A stretch of DNA of 50,078 nucleotides, from the NCBI GenBank assembly GCA_002279765.1, contig NCCR01000005.1, positions 1 through 50,078 of the forward strand, in the 5' to 3' direction. Shown here in pieces: positions 25,516 to 33,849 of this stretch. Both the position numbers and the translations under genes were made by a program. The notes under the pieces were generated by a model. It searched no databases. It was not told where the DNA came from and saw only the letters and a program-made list of their open reading frames with translations. The stretch comes from Verrucomicrobia bacterium 12-59-8 (GTDB taxonomy: Bacteria > Verrucomicrobiota > Verrucomicrobiae > Verrucomicrobiales > Verrucomicrobiaceae). The stretch's first letter is position 1; each line of letters begins with the position of its first letter.

Positions 25516-26691
25516 TCAGGCATAGCGGATCATGCCTCCGCCGCCGCCCGTAAATGCACCGCCTAGGCGGGGAACCGTTTCAGGCTCAGACAGCATCCAG
25601 ATTCGGCGTTGCCTTCGCAGCCGCATGCGGTGCAGCAATTGGCGGCCTGCAATGCCTGTAAGACCAAGCATCAGCATGCTCGCGGCACTCCAGGTCGCAA
25701 GGGAGTTGAGACTTGCAAGGCCGTTCGTGGCGGGAGCTTTTGTCTGTGGAGTGAATTCGGCCAGGGTCTGACCGGGGCCTGTCGCCTTGGAAGAATCGGC
25801 ACCTAGGGCTTTTTGCAACCAGAAGAGCCGTGTCGAAAGGTGGATCGTGTAGCGGCGCAGTTGATCATGTACATTGCTCGTTTGCAGGGATTCATTCAGG
25901 CATGCCTGGATCGTGTCACTGAGAAATCCGGTGGAGATCTGATTGTGGATGGACCTGCTGACAAACAAACGTGTGCGCCACGGCTCGCCCAGCGGATAAA
26001 CCAGCAGGCAGGCATCCGACTGCAGCAGGCTGCCGGATGCGATTTTTTCCAGCTCCGCACCATCGGGGAGCTTCTGGTCATGGCCGATCATCAGCACGAA
26101 CAATTTAATGCGTGCATCGCGGGCGTGAAATTCCAGCAGGCGCATCAGGTCATGGTTCTGAATTTCAGGCACGAGCTGGACGGGGTCGATGAGATATTCC
26201 TTGGGCAGACTCTGTGCGCACGCGGCCAGAAACTCTGGGGCCACGTCCTGCAGTGCAGCGAGCGGAGTGGGCAGTTGCGCCGTGCTGCTCGATTCGCTTT
26301 GCTCCGGCATGCCGAGAATGGATTCAGGCAGAAACAGCCGCATGTCCTCGACCTGCAGGCGGGGGGAGAGTTCACTGTCGCGCTGGTTGAAAAAACGATC
26401 CAGGCGAGGACCGCTCGTTAAGGGTGCGCGGATGAGTTCGTTGATGTCTGAAATCGCCTCACCCTCGCTGGCAGGAAGCACCCCCGGTCCGTTCAGCATC
26501 GGCAGGCTGTTTCGAAATGCCCTGAGTTCATGCTCGCTCCAGCGCGGTAGAGGCAGGGCGTTTTCCTCGGCTTTCTCAGCAGGTTGCTGCACCTCTCCGG
26601 AGGCAATGGTGCCAATCAGTAGGAAGAGCAGCGCCAGACGGGAGGCGTTGGCACGCTGAACCGCAGTCGCCGTTGAGATTGCGTAGGCCAT
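25516..26691 (-). CDS. Exported, C-terminally membrane-anchored TPM-like protein with Gly-rich tail
   Basis: 391 residues. The ATG at 26691 is chosen because AAAGGA lies 7 nt upstream; an earlier ATG at 26697 overlaps the upstream stop as ATGA. A signal sequence (LALLFLLIGTIASG) is followed by a low-similarity region. A segment resembling a degenerate TPM domain follows: LLEFHARDARIKLFVLMIG and LLVYPLGEPWRTRLFVSRSI. Near the C-terminus is a transmembrane helix (AASMLMLGLTGIAG), a basic RMRLRRQRR stretch and a GGAFTGGGGGMIRYA tail. A single C-terminal helix and Gly-rich tail are typical of YgcG/Psb32-type TPM proteins. It directly follows a second TPM gene, so the two probably form a pair. Function is unknown. 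Confidence 0.65.
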   Translation of the reverse strand: MAYAISTATAVQRANASRLALLFLLIGTIASGEVQQPAEKAEENALPLPRWSEHELRAFRNSLPMLNGPGVLPASEGEAISDINELIRAPLTSGPRLDRFFNQRDSELSPRLQVEDMRLFLPESILGMPEQSESSSTAQLPTPLAALQDVAPEFLAACAQSLPKEYLIDPVQLVPEIQNHDLMRLLEFHARDARIKLFVLMIGHDQKLPDGAELEKIASGSLLQSDACLLVYPLGEPWRTRLFVSRSIHNQISTGFLSDTIQACLNESLQTSNVHDQLRRYTIHLSTRLFWLQKALGADSSKATGPGQTLAEFTPQTKAPATNGLASLNSLATWSAASMLMLGLTGIAGRQLLHRMRLRRQRRIWMLSEPETVPRLGGAFTGGGGGMIRYA

Positions 26692-26693
26692 GC

Positions 26694-27347
26694 TCATATC
26701 CTTTGAGCGGGAGAATCTGCCAGGGGGCGTGATGCCGGGCGGTGCCCACCGCGTAAAGGTTGCAGCCCAATATCGGGCACGGCATCGGTCATAGTGGCGG
26801 CTTCCGGCTGCCACTGCATGCAACGGGCATGCTTTCGCAGCACCTCCGTGGCGCGCAGGCAGGAGTCTTCAATGGCCATGCCAAACGCGCCTTTCTTGAG
26901 GTGGCTGCCTATGGTTTGCATCATCCGGACAATGATTTTCCGGCTGAAGCAGTTTTCGATGGCATAGCCCAGGGTGATGCAGGCGGTTTTTGTGGAGGGA
27001 TCCACCACCAGCACTATCCCGAAGTCGTTGCGCCGGCTGACGGAGTGGGTGTTGAAGGCACCCTGGTTGAGCAGCCAGAATCCCAGCTCCGCGACATTTA
27101 AGTTGCCGGGAAGTGCACCTAGGTAAACAGCAAAAAAAGCCTGTGGAAAACTGCGTTCAAAATCGTCCAAAATGATTTCGGCGCGCCGTGCATCTTCCAG
27201 CCGCAGGCAGTGGGCGGCATCCGTGATTCGCTCCAACCTAACCCATTGATTTCCAAGGTAATTGTGCAGCAATGTCGCAGAAAAACCACAGGCAGAGCAG
27301 GATGCCTGCTCTGGGGTGACGCGCGCTTGGCAGCGTGGACATTTCAT
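26694..27347 (-). CDS. Zinc-ribbon TPM-domain protein
   Basis: 217 residues from the ATG at 27347. The N-terminus MKCPRC...CSAC holds Cys3, Cys6, Cys17 and Cys20, a compact zinc ribbon. Residues about 40-190 match the TPM (YgcG/Psb32) fold: an EDARRAEIILDDFERSFPQ helix, FFAVYLGALP strand, RRNDFGIVLVVDPSTKTACITLGYAIE core and ALRATEVLRKHA-like helix. TPM proteins have been linked to phosphatase activity and photosystem repair in plants; the bacterial role is largely unknown. No signal peptide or membrane helix is seen, so it is probably cytosolic. Its stop overlaps an ATG of the next gene, indicating coupled translation with the membrane-anchored TPM-like protein. Confidence 0.78.
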   Translation of the reverse strand: MKCPRCQARVTPEQASCSACGFSATLLHNYLGNQWVRLERITDAAHCLRLEDARRAEIILDDFERSFPQAFFAVYLGALPGNLNVAELGFWLLNQGAFNTHSVSRRNDFGIVLVVDPSTKTACITLGYAIENCFSRKIIVRMMQTIGSHLKKGAFGMAIEDSCLRATEVLRKHARCMQWQPEAATMTDAVPDIGLQPLRGGHRPASRPLADSPAQRI

Positions 27348-27534
27348 CTTTATAGAATATATGGAATATACAATCAATCAAGTCTTATTTCATCGCACAT
27401 GACACAGAAAAAATGTTTACACCGGGTTGCCTTTGTGGTGTAACTGTTAGTTGAATCAATAAATCAAAAACGAACGCTGATTTTCTCCGGCTTTCAAACT
27501 CCGCATTCAACGCTCAATTTTCCATCAACTGATC

Positions 27535-29049
27535 ATGAAGCTCGCCCCTACCATCGTCATCCTCGGCAGTCTGCTGACTGTCGGCTCCTTACAGGCCAAA
27601 TGGTCGCGGATTCCAATCATCAAGGAAAAGCCGGTCAACACGATCAGTGGTCCTGCGAGCAATGCATCGCTGGAAAGTTCGTCTGGTTTTGGCAAGGTTG
27701 ATTCCATTCTTTCCAGTGACATCACGGCGTCTTCCACGGTTTCTGCCGGGAAAAGCTTTTTACTCGTCAATCTCGGCAAGCCGGTGCTGATTTCCTCTTC
27801 CTCATTTGTGAATGATGGCATCGAAGGTCGGGCCACACTCTCGGCAAGCGCTGACAAAAACGGCTGGGCGGTTCTCGAAGAGAAAGTCTTTTCAGCGGCG
27901 GATCGCACGGTGGAGTTTAAATTTGCCGGAATGCAGGCCAAGTTTGTCAAACTTGAACTCGCACTGTCCAAGGGCGGGCTCATTCGGCATCTTCAGTTCT
28001 TCGGTGCTGCGACCGACAAAGGTTATGCCGTTAAGCAGTCGGCTGACGGTAAAGAGGGCAAGCCTATGGACCTCATCAATGGCCTCGGTGGTGCGCGTGT
28101 CGTGTATGCGGCTCCGAAACCTGCCAATGGTCTCGACACCGCAATCACCTACAACAAGTTTGCCTTCCCCGAGTCTGATGAAAAATATCGCACCATCATT
28201 TATGACTTCGGCCAGTTGCGCATTCTGAATGAGTTTACCTCGGTTCACTCACCACGTCCGGTGCGCTTCGAAGTCTTCGCCTTCGACAATCTCCCGGAAA
28301 AAGAAGACTGGCGTGGGCGCATGGCCTTTGATCCAAAAGATTTTGGCAACATGGCGCCCGTCGCTGTGGCTGAAGACATGCGGGGACTGGGAACACTCAA
28401 GGCCACTCCTTCCAAGGCGGTCAAAACTCGCTACCTCGCACTGCGCTGGGAGCCGGAATTCAATCCGCCTGACTTCCAATGCACGGCTGGAGCTGAGGGC
28501 AACGGCTCTGTTTACACGACCAACACGGTCACCATCACCAATGCCGATGGTTCGAAAACCACCGTGACTATCCAAGTGGGTGATGCTCCTGGTGCTGGTG
28601 CCGCAACGAGCGATGTCAAAGGCGACAACCCGATGCAGCAGCTTGCCCAGAACGGTGGTGTACAGAACGACTCTTCTGTCGTCACGACTGTTTTCGTTTC
28701 AGCTGACGGCAAGACCACGACCACCACGGTTCAGCAGGGAACAACCCAAACGACCTCAGCAACAGACGCCACCTCAGGAGCCACGACGACGAAGACTACC
28801 ACAAAAAATCAGGATGGTACACAGACTGTCATAACGGAAGTCAAAAACTCCGATGGTACCACCACCACCAGCGTGGAGACCAAAGGAACGTCGGCTGATG
28901 GGCAGCCGACCGGTACGGCCACTGTCACTACCGACAAGACTGGCACGACCAGCAGTGGTAATCTCGGTGCTGGTAATACACCGGCTCCTTCCACAGTTAC
29001 TCCTGGCACACCTCCATCTGGAACCACAGTTACCACTGTTTCCTCGTAG
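27535..29049 (+). CDS. Exported protein with Thr-rich C-terminal repeats
   Basis: 504 residues with a signal peptide (MKLAPTIVILGSLLTVGSLQA). Residues about 25-330 contain two beta-rich segments (GKSFLLVNLGKPVLISSSSFVNDG and RTIIYDFGQLRILNEFTSVHSPRPVRFEVFAFD) that resemble discoidin/F5-8-type sandwiches, although I cannot assign a family. From about residue 330 the sequence is Thr/Asp/Gly/Ser-rich and weakly periodic. Units of NADGSKTTVTIQ, SADGKTTTTTVQQ, NQDGTQTVITEV and NSDGTTTTSVET share an xDGxxTTxT core, then a Pro/Thr/Gly tail. The repeats look like a surface-exposed stalk or calcium-binding spacer. A strong terminator follows the stop. It is divergent from the TPM gene at 27347. Confidence 0.7.
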   Translation: MKLAPTIVILGSLLTVGSLQAKWSRIPIIKEKPVNTISGPASNASLESSSGFGKVDSILSSDITASSTVSAGKSFLLVNLGKPVLISSSSFVNDGIEGRATLSASADKNGWAVLEEKVFSAADRTVEFKFAGMQAKFVKLELALSKGGLIRHLQFFGAATDKGYAVKQSADGKEGKPMDLINGLGGARVVYAAPKPANGLDTAITYNKFAFPESDEKYRTIIYDFGQLRILNEFTSVHSPRPVRFEVFAFDNLPEKEDWRGRMAFDPKDFGNMAPVAVAEDMRGLGTLKATPSKAVKTRYLALRWEPEFNPPDFQCTAGAEGNGSVYTTNTVTITNADGSKTTVTIQVGDAPGAGAATSDVKGDNPMQQLAQNGGVQNDSSVVTTVFVSADGKTTTTTVQQGTTQTTSATDATSGATTTKTTTKNQDGTQTVITEVKNSDGTTTTSVETKGTSADGQPTGTATVTTDKTGTTSSGNLGAGNTPAPSTVTPGTPPSGTTVTTVSS

Positions 29050-29071
29050 TCACGGAGTTTGATCCACTTCG

Positions 29072-29110
29072 ATCCCGCACTGGTCTTGCAGCCGGTGCGG
29101 GATTTTTTTT
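29072..29110 (+). terminator. Rho-independent terminator of Thr-rich protein gene
   Basis: The 12-bp stem ATCCCGCACTGG / CCGGTGCGGGAT (one G-T pair) has an 8-base loop and is followed by a run of eight T. It begins 23 bp after the stop codon. Confidence 0.95.
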
Positions 29111-29147
29111 GGACTGGCGCGTCTGCTTGATCATGCCGTCCGACGGC

Positions 29148-29633
29148 TCATTCCTTGACCGCACATTGCGGACACAGACCGTAGAATTCCAGCTCATGGT
29201 AGAGTTTTTGGAAGCCGGATGCTTTCTCAATCTGCTTCTCCAGGGCTTCCACTGGACAGGCAATATCGAGCCTCTGGATGCGCCCGCACTGCGTGCAGAT
29301 GAGGTAATCATCATGGTGCCCTGGCTGCAGGATGGTGTAATACGCACTGCGGTCATGCAGACCCAGACGGCGGATGAGGCCAAGTTCCTCCAGCTTGACC
29401 AGCACGCGGTAAACCGTGGCCTTGTCTGCGCCGCTGGTGAGATCAGGCGACTCGGCGATGTCTGCCAAGGACAGCGGCTGATGAGAATGGACGAGGATCG
29501 AAAGAACGTTCTCCAGAGCCTTGGTGCGCCGCAGTCCGGCTTCACGCGCACGTTCCATCATCGTGGCCGCCAGTTCGCGCGCTGAATCTGCGTCATGATG
29601 CTGGCAGGTGGCGGAATGATGGTGGTGGAGCAT
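29148..29633 (-). CDS. Fur-family metalloregulator with His-rich N-terminus
   Basis: 161 residues from the ATG at 29633. The winged-helix part contains RRTKALENVLSILVHSHQPLSLADIA and ADKATVYRVLVKLEELGLIRRL, the Fur recognition helix. The dimerisation part has HHDDYLICTQCGRIQ and a terminal CPQC, giving the paired CxxC structural zinc site of Fur/Zur proteins. The first 13 residues are unusual: MLHHHHSATCQHH offers six histidines and a cysteine that could bind zinc, nickel or copper. The family represses metal-uptake genes, or peroxide-defence genes in PerR. Which metal is sensed cannot be told; Zur is the first guess from the histidine content. It is 19 bp downstream of the SHD1-like gene. 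Confidence 0.88.
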   Translation of the reverse strand: MLHHHHSATCQHHDADSARELAATMMERAREAGLRRTKALENVLSILVHSHQPLSLADIAESPDLTSGADKATVYRVLVKLEELGLIRRLGLHDRSAYYTILQPGHHDDYLICTQCGRIQRLDIACPVEALEKQIEKASGFQKLYHELEFYGLCPQCAVKE

Positions 29634-29652
29634 GTGTCGGATTTCGCAATTT

Positions 29653-30102
29653 TCAGTTCTCTGATGGCGTGCATGTTTTCTGCTGGAGCAGCCATTCATG
29701 CAGATCGGTCCGTAGATATACGCTCCCCGTGATGCCGTGGCCTGGGTCTGCGAGCGCGGAGTATTTCATTCGTTCGCAACCGGTCGGCTTCGACGCGCCT
29801 TTGGCAAACTGCCGGGTGACCTTCTCTGCGCAGGCTCCTATATTCAGTCCTGCATCACGGCGATTCTCGCTCAGCGGGCTGCGGGTGAAGTCCTGATTTT
29901 CCTTGGAGGGCTTGTCCAGCGGCAGGCGGGATTGACTGAAGTCGGTGCTGCGGCGGATTTTGACCTCCTTGTCGGAAAACTCGATCGGGCTGGCCATGAA
30001 CTCCGATTTGCCGTCACTGGAGATCCATTGGCGCAGCGGCTCAGCAGCCTGCGCCCCGGTGAGGAGCAGGCCGAGCATGAGAAAACGACGGAACACGTTC
30101 AT
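29653..30102 (-). CDS. Small exported SHD1-like protein
   Basis: 149 residues from the ATG at 30102, which opens a signal peptide (MNVFRRFLMLGLLLTGAQA). The mature N-terminus REW-type segment LRQWISSDGKSEFMASPIEFSDKEVKIRR followed by RLPLDKPSKENQDF matches the SLA1-homology-1-like beta barrel. That fold is abundant in secreted proteins of Planctomycetota and Verrucomicrobiota. The remaining residues (LNIGACAEKVTRQFAKGASKPTGCERMKY...) contain two cysteines and have no recognised fold. It lies between the LRR-protein gene (58 bp upstream) and the Fur-family gene (19 bp downstream) on the same strand, so it may be part of one transcript. Function is unknown. Confidence 0.68.
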   Translation of the reverse strand: MNVFRRFLMLGLLLTGAQAAEPLRQWISSDGKSEFMASPIEFSDKEVKIRRSTDFSQSRLPLDKPSKENQDFTRSPLSENRRDAGLNIGACAEKVTRQFAKGASKPTGCERMKYSALADPGHGITGSVYLRTDLHEWLLQQKTCTPSEN

Positions 30103-30160
30103 GCTGCATGCTGCCGCACGCATCCGTGACGGCAAGCACTTTGCGATGGCTGGCGGCATC

Positions 30161-31288
30161 TCACGGCGTGATGCGCGCGCCTGCCTTCTTCATTTCATCC
30201 ACGAAGTTCTTGGAAGTATCGTCGATGGCATTCCCGTCGATGAAAATCTGGCAGTAAGGTGCCCATTCGCGCGGGCCGTCATTGTCCTTTTTCCACATGC
30301 GGTAAAGGGGCGAAAGATCGGTGATCTGGTTGTTTTCGAGAAAGAGAAACTGCAGCTCTGTGAGCGGCTCCAGTGGTGAGATGTCCTTCACGCCATTGCT
30401 TTTGAGCGAAAGCATGGAAAGCCACTTCATGCCACCGATGCCGGCGATGTCGGTCACCTGATTGCCTTCGAGATAAAGCGTCCACACCTTCGGCAGCTTG
30501 AACAGCGGTGTGGCGTCTTTGATCTGGTTGTTTGCCAGATAGAGGGAAGTGAGAGCCTGAATGCCGCCGAGCGCGGAGACGTCCATCACCTTGTTGCCGG
30601 TGAGTTCGATGTATTGCAGCGCCTTGCAGGCTGCCAGCGGTGTGATGTCGCTGATCTGGTTGTTGGAGACATCGAGGAACTGCAGGCGCTCCAGACCTTT
30701 GATCGGTGCGAGGTTGGTGATCTGATTCTCAGGTAGCGTCAAAGAGGCCAGGGATTTGCATTTTTCGAGGCCGGTCAGGTCCTTGATACCCGCCTTCTTG
30801 CCTTCGATGATCGAAACGGTTGCCACATCTTCCGCGGTGATTACTTCCTGATTATCACGCTTCGCGAAAACCTGTTTGCGCACAGCGGCTTCGAGCGCCT
30901 TGTCGGGGAAAATGGCCACCGGCTTCGGCGGTGCTGGTTTGGTCGCAGCAGGGGCAGTGGTTGCGGGAGGTGCAGCGGGCTTGGCCGGAGGTGGTGTCGG
31001 TTTGGCGGGGACTGGAACCGGGGTTGCGGGCTTCGCAGGAGCGATCACGGGTTTGGCAGGTGCCGTGGCTGGTTTGACTGGTGCTGGCACCGGTGTTGCG
31101 GGCTTCGCATCCGTTTTGGCCGGAGGCGCGACCGGGGCTGGTTTCGTGTCCACGTTGGCTGGAACTGCCGGAGCGGGCTTCGTCTCTGCTGCGGGGGCTG
31201 CCACAGGTGGTGTCGCTGCCGCAAGCTTGGTGTCTTGAGCGTGAAGACTGAGGGCGAACAGCGCGGGGAGGACGAGTCGAAGTTTCAT
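30161..31288 (-). CDS. Exported leucine-rich-repeat protein with Pro/Ala/Lys linker
   Basis: 375 residues. A signal peptide (MKLRLVLPALFALSLHA) precedes about 100 residues of degenerate Pro-Ala-Lys repeats (PAKPATPVPVPAKP-type), a flexible and basic linker. From about residue 130 a cap helix (FPDKALEAAVRKQVF) leads into SDS22/internalin-type leucine-rich repeats of 21-22 residues. Examples are LAPIKGLERLQFLDVSNNQISD, LAACKALQYIELTGNKVMD and LFKLPKVWTLYLEGNQVTD, about eight units to residue 330. LRRs of this class bind proteins, and in internalins they mediate surface contact. The location would be periplasmic or surface. The linker is encoded by near-identical short DNA repeats at about 30910-31240, prone to length change. 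Confidence 0.88.
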   Translation of the reverse strand: MKLRLVLPALFALSLHAQDTKLAAATPPVAAPAAETKPAPAVPANVDTKPAPVAPPAKTDAKPATPVPAPVKPATAPAKPVIAPAKPATPVPVPAKPTPPPAKPAAPPATTAPAATKPAPPKPVAIFPDKALEAAVRKQVFAKRDNQEVITAEDVATVSIIEGKKAGIKDLTGLEKCKSLASLTLPENQITNLAPIKGLERLQFLDVSNNQISDITPLAACKALQYIELTGNKVMDVSALGGIQALTSLYLANNQIKDATPLFKLPKVWTLYLEGNQVTDIAGIGGMKWLSMLSLKSNGVKDISPLEPLTELQFLFLENNQITDLSPLYRMWKKDNDGPREWAPYCQIFIDGNAIDDTSKNFVDEMKKAGARITP

Positions 31289-31365
31289 GGCTGGGAGAAT
31301 GTTAAGGCCATGATACGTAGAACGCAGGTTGCATGTTCAGCAAAAATCGCCTCTCTCTTGCGCCT

Positions 31366-31647
31366 ATGGTCAATGTTATTGTCATCCTTGAGATCGATCC
31401 GCTTAAGATCGATGAGTTCCTCGCCGTCATCCTCGAAAACGCCGCCGCTTCGCGTTTGGAGCCGGGTTGCCTCCGCTTTGAAGTCAGCCGGGACAATGAG
31501 CAGTCCAATCTCTTTGCCCTCAGCGAGAGCTACGTCGATCAGGCTGCTTTTGATCTGCACTACACGACGCCACATGTCGCCAAATGGCGTGCCAATGGCC
31601 CGGGTTTCGTGCTCAAGCGCTGGGCTGTAAAGGGGCCGGTATATTGA
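31366..31647 (+). CDS. ABM-fold (antibiotic biosynthesis monooxygenase-type) small protein
   Basis: 93 residues from the ATG at 31366; an upstream in-frame Met adds 11 residues with no conservation evident. The sequence MVNVIVILEIDPLKIDEFLAVILENAAASRLEPGCLRFEVSRD followed by FALSESYVDQAAFDLHYTTPHVAKW is the dimeric ferredoxin-like ABM/YgiN fold. The SxEPGCLxF and E-x-Y-x-D-x-x-A-x-x-x-H positions are typical. Members include quinol monooxygenases and small-molecule isomerases or oxygenases, usually cytosolic and cofactor-independent. It stands alone between a minus-strand LRR gene and the minus-strand O-methyltransferase gene. The substrate is unknown. Confidence 0.83.
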   Translation: MVNVIVILEIDPLKIDEFLAVILENAAASRLEPGCLRFEVSRDNEQSNLFALSESYVDQAAFDLHYTTPHVAKWRANGPGFVLKRWAVKGPVY

Positions 31648-31667
31648 TCGCAGAACCGGGTGACAAC

Positions 31668-31682
31668 ATGCACCACGTGCAT
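31668..31682. promoter_or_regulatory. 15-bp palindrome downstream of ABM gene
   Basis: ATGCAC-CAC-GTGCAT is a perfect 6-bp dyad with a 3-base centre in the roughly 195-bp gap between convergent genes. No T tract follows on either strand, so a terminator is doubtful and a protein-binding site is possible. The rest of the gap shows nothing recognisable. Confidence 0.25.
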
Positions 31683-31842
31683 ACGTCAGTGGTTTAGACC
31701 TTCGACAATCGATGGCTCGACTATCGTCAATCCTCTGGCTCAAGGGTGTCCTGGGCTGTGAGTGCTTCAGGATTGATGCACAAGGATTGCTGATTTTTGA
31801 AGTGTTGATCCTGCGCGATAGACAGCGTGTCAGGTGTCGTGC

Positions 31843-32850
31843 TTACTTGATTCCGAGCACCATGGAGTCAGGGCCCACCAAGTGCTCCACGCAGCAGTGG
31901 GTGAATCCGGCTTCCTGCATCCAGCCGATACAGTCTGCACCAGTGTAATCAAAACCGCCCGGTGTCTCGATCAGCATGTTCAGGCTCATGAGCAGTCCGA
32001 AAGCGTTTTGCTTGCGTGCATCGTCGATGATCGAGTCATACACCACCACTGCGCCGCCGGATGGCAGTGCGGCGTAGGCTTTGCGCAGCAGCATCCGTTT
32101 GGTTTCCAAATCCCAGTCGTGTAGGATGTGGCCGAAGAGAAGCACGTCTGCCTGCGGCAGATTATCCGTAAAAAAACTGCCACCCGTGAAGCGCACCCGT
32201 GCAGCCAGTCCGTTCGAGGCGATGTACTCTTCGAATATAGGAGCCACTTCAGGCAGATCGAAACCGATGCCTTGCAGATGTGGCTGCGCGAGAGTGATCT
32301 GTGTCACCAAGTCTCCCTGGGCCGTGCCGATGTCTGCACAGCTGCGATATTCCGCCCACGGAAACTTCTGCGCGATTGCCATGTTGGCACCACGACTCAC
32401 GCCTGACATTGCGCGCAGGAACTCGCGCAGTTTGGCCGGGTCTGCGTAGAGCGCGGTGAAGGGATCATGCCCGCCCTTGGATTCGTTTTGCGATTCACCT
32501 GTGCGCACCGCTGCCGTCAGGCTGCCCCAGAACGGATAGAGGCGATGGTTCGCCATCTCCAGCATGCCGCCGACGTAGGAGGGCTTGGACTTGTCCAAAA
32601 ACAGCTCCGTCTCCGGCGTGTTGCGGTAGATGCCGTCATCGCCGCGCAGAAGGAAGCCAAGCGCCACCAGAGCATCCAGAAAGTCGCGTGCGCCGCGTGG
32701 ATGCAATCCCAGCCGGCCTTGGAGTGTCGCGAGATCGCCCGGATGCTTCGCGAGTTCTGTGAAGATTTCCATCTCCACGGCGCTGAGCAGCGTCTTGGAA
32801 CTCCAAAAGGCGAGACCGGTTTGCAGGATGTGATCAGGGGTCAGGGACAT
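31843..32850 (-). CDS. SAM-dependent O-methyltransferase (Methyltransf_2 type)
   Basis: 335 residues from the ATG at 32850; the frame extends 18 codons upstream, overlapping the lipoprotein gene, but the family usually starts near here. Residues 1-100 form the winged-helix dimerisation domain ([43 protein letters not shown]). The catalytic part has [14 protein letters not shown] (motif I), the acid [33 protein letters not shown] with the catalytic-region His-Asp, and a [13 protein letters not shown] strand. The family methylates hydroxyl groups of phenolic or polyketide-like molecules. It is the last gene, 19 bp after the lipoprotein gene, in the RND efflux cluster. This suggests modification of a compound that the pump exports or that triggers it. 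Confidence 0.88.
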   Translation of the reverse strand: MSLTPDHILQTGLAFWSSKTLLSAVEMEIFTELAKHPGDLATLQGRLGLHPRGARDFLDALVALGFLLRGDDGIYRNTPETELFLDKSKPSYVGGMLEMANHRLYPFWGSLTAAVRTGESQNESKGGHDPFTALYADPAKLREFLRAMSGVSRGANMAIAQKFPWAEYRSCADIGTAQGDLVTQITLAQPHLQGIGFDLPEVAPIFEEYIASNGLAARVRFTGGSFFTDNLPQADVLLFGHILHDWDLETKRMLLRKAYAALPSGGAVVVYDSIIDDARKQNAFGLLMSLNMLIETPGGFDYTGADCIGWMQEAGFTHCCVEHLVGPDSMVLGIK

Positions 32851-32869
32851 GAGGTGAAGTGGGTTCGGA

Positions 32870-33340
32870 TCAAGCACATATAATGTCTTTGAATGAGGCG
32901 ACAATCCAGCGGCCTTGCTTTTTAACCAGGTGGTAATGCCCGCTGGCTCCTCCTACAGGGCCGCAAACGTATCCTCCGATGACTTCAGCATGAGATGAGG
33001 TGAGTGAAACAATCTCAGCAATGGAAATCGAAACTCCACGTCCGTGCTTGTAGGTGGAGGAGGGATACACCTGCAAGCCTTCGGCACGATAGCGCTGGAG
33101 CAGGTCTGGGGGCGCATCCGCACCTAGCAGGCTCAGATACCACTTCTTGAACGAAGACCGTGACCATTTGGCAATCATGTAGCGAAAAAGAGCATCATAG
33201 ATTTCCTGATGTGTTTTTGGCAATGAAGCGAACGGTGGTGAAGCGGCCTTCTTCTCCGAAGGAGGATGGGTGCATCCCGCGAGGGCTGTTGCTCCAACAA
33301 GTTGAATGAAGTGGCGCAAGCGCATGGGAGCATTTTTCAT
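32870..33340 (-). CDS. Lipoprotein of unknown function
   Basis: 156 residues with a lipoprotein signal: basic [11 protein letters not shown], hydrophobic core and lipobox LAGC with Cys23 as the lipidated residue. The mature part has a helical segment ([42 protein letters not shown]) and a C-terminal strand region ending [22 protein letters not shown]. The latter resembles NTF2-like or SnoaL-type ends, where a conserved Trp-Val strand closes the cup, but this is a guess. The start codon overlaps the stop of the preceding gene (ATGA), showing operon membership. It lies in the RND cluster between the 168-residue unknown protein and the O-methyltransferase. Confidence 0.75.
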   Translation of the reverse strand: MKNAPMRLRHFIQLVGATALAGCTHPPSEKKAASPPFASLPKTHQEIYDALFRYMIAKWSRSSFKKWYLSLLGADAPPDLLQRYRAEGLQVYPSSTYKHGRGVSISIAEIVSLTSSHAEVIGGYVCGPVGGASGHYHLVKKQGRWIVASFKDIICA

Positions 33341-33843
33341 TCTATATCGGAGGAGGGCTGCGGATCGTTGGCATCGAGCACGGCTTTCATTTCATCAACC
33401 AGTGGTCTGAGGAGGCTGACCAGTGGGTCCAATGCGTCTGCCAATTCACTGTCGGCAGTGTCCCAACCCAGATGAAATGAGGCACCCTGAACCTGCAATT
33501 CAAGACAGCGATGGTGTTCCTGGTTGTCGCAGGTGCGCACGCCAGGATTGAGTGGGATTTTCAGCGCTCCGAAGGTTTCTTCAATCTGTGTGGCGAGGGG
33601 ATGTGCCAGATCATGCTCATACCAGATGGTGATAGGCTGCTCTGGCTTGTCACGGGTGTAAAAGAAGATCCAACGATCGCTGTCTTCGAGCCTGGCAAAG
33701 ACATGAAAGCGGCGGCCATCTTCACTTTGCGCGAAACACTCGCTGTAAATAAAAAGAGCGGTATGAGGTATGGTAGGAGGTGTCATGCGAACGAGTTTTG
33801 AGGCAGGCAGGCAGTGGTGCAACTGGAACCCCCCAAGCATCAT
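33337..33843 (-). CDS. Uncharacterised protein in RND efflux cluster
   Basis: About 168 residues. I do not recognise a family. The sequence contains an ALFIYSECFAQSEDGRRFHVFARLEDSDRWIFFYTRDKPEQPITIWYEHDLAHPLATQIEETFG stretch with alternating beta strands. An acidic C-terminus ([25 protein letters not shown]) follows. There is no signal peptide, so it is probably cytosolic. The start is uncertain: an ATG at 33843, preceded by AGGG, is placed here, while the ATG at 33786 (MTPPTIPHTALF) is a good alternative. It begins a few bases after the TolC-type gene stop and overlaps the lipoprotein gene by ATGA, so it is co-transcribed with the pump. Confidence 0.65.
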   Translation of the reverse strand: MMLGGFQLHHCLPASKLVRMTPPTIPHTALFIYSECFAQSEDGRRFHVFARLEDSDRWIFFYTRDKPEQPITIWYEHDLAHPLATQIEETFGALKIPLNPGVRTCDNQEHHRCLELQVQGASFHLGWDTADSELADALDPLVSLLRPLVDEMKAVLDANDPQPSSDIE

Positions 33844-33849
33844 CAAGCC

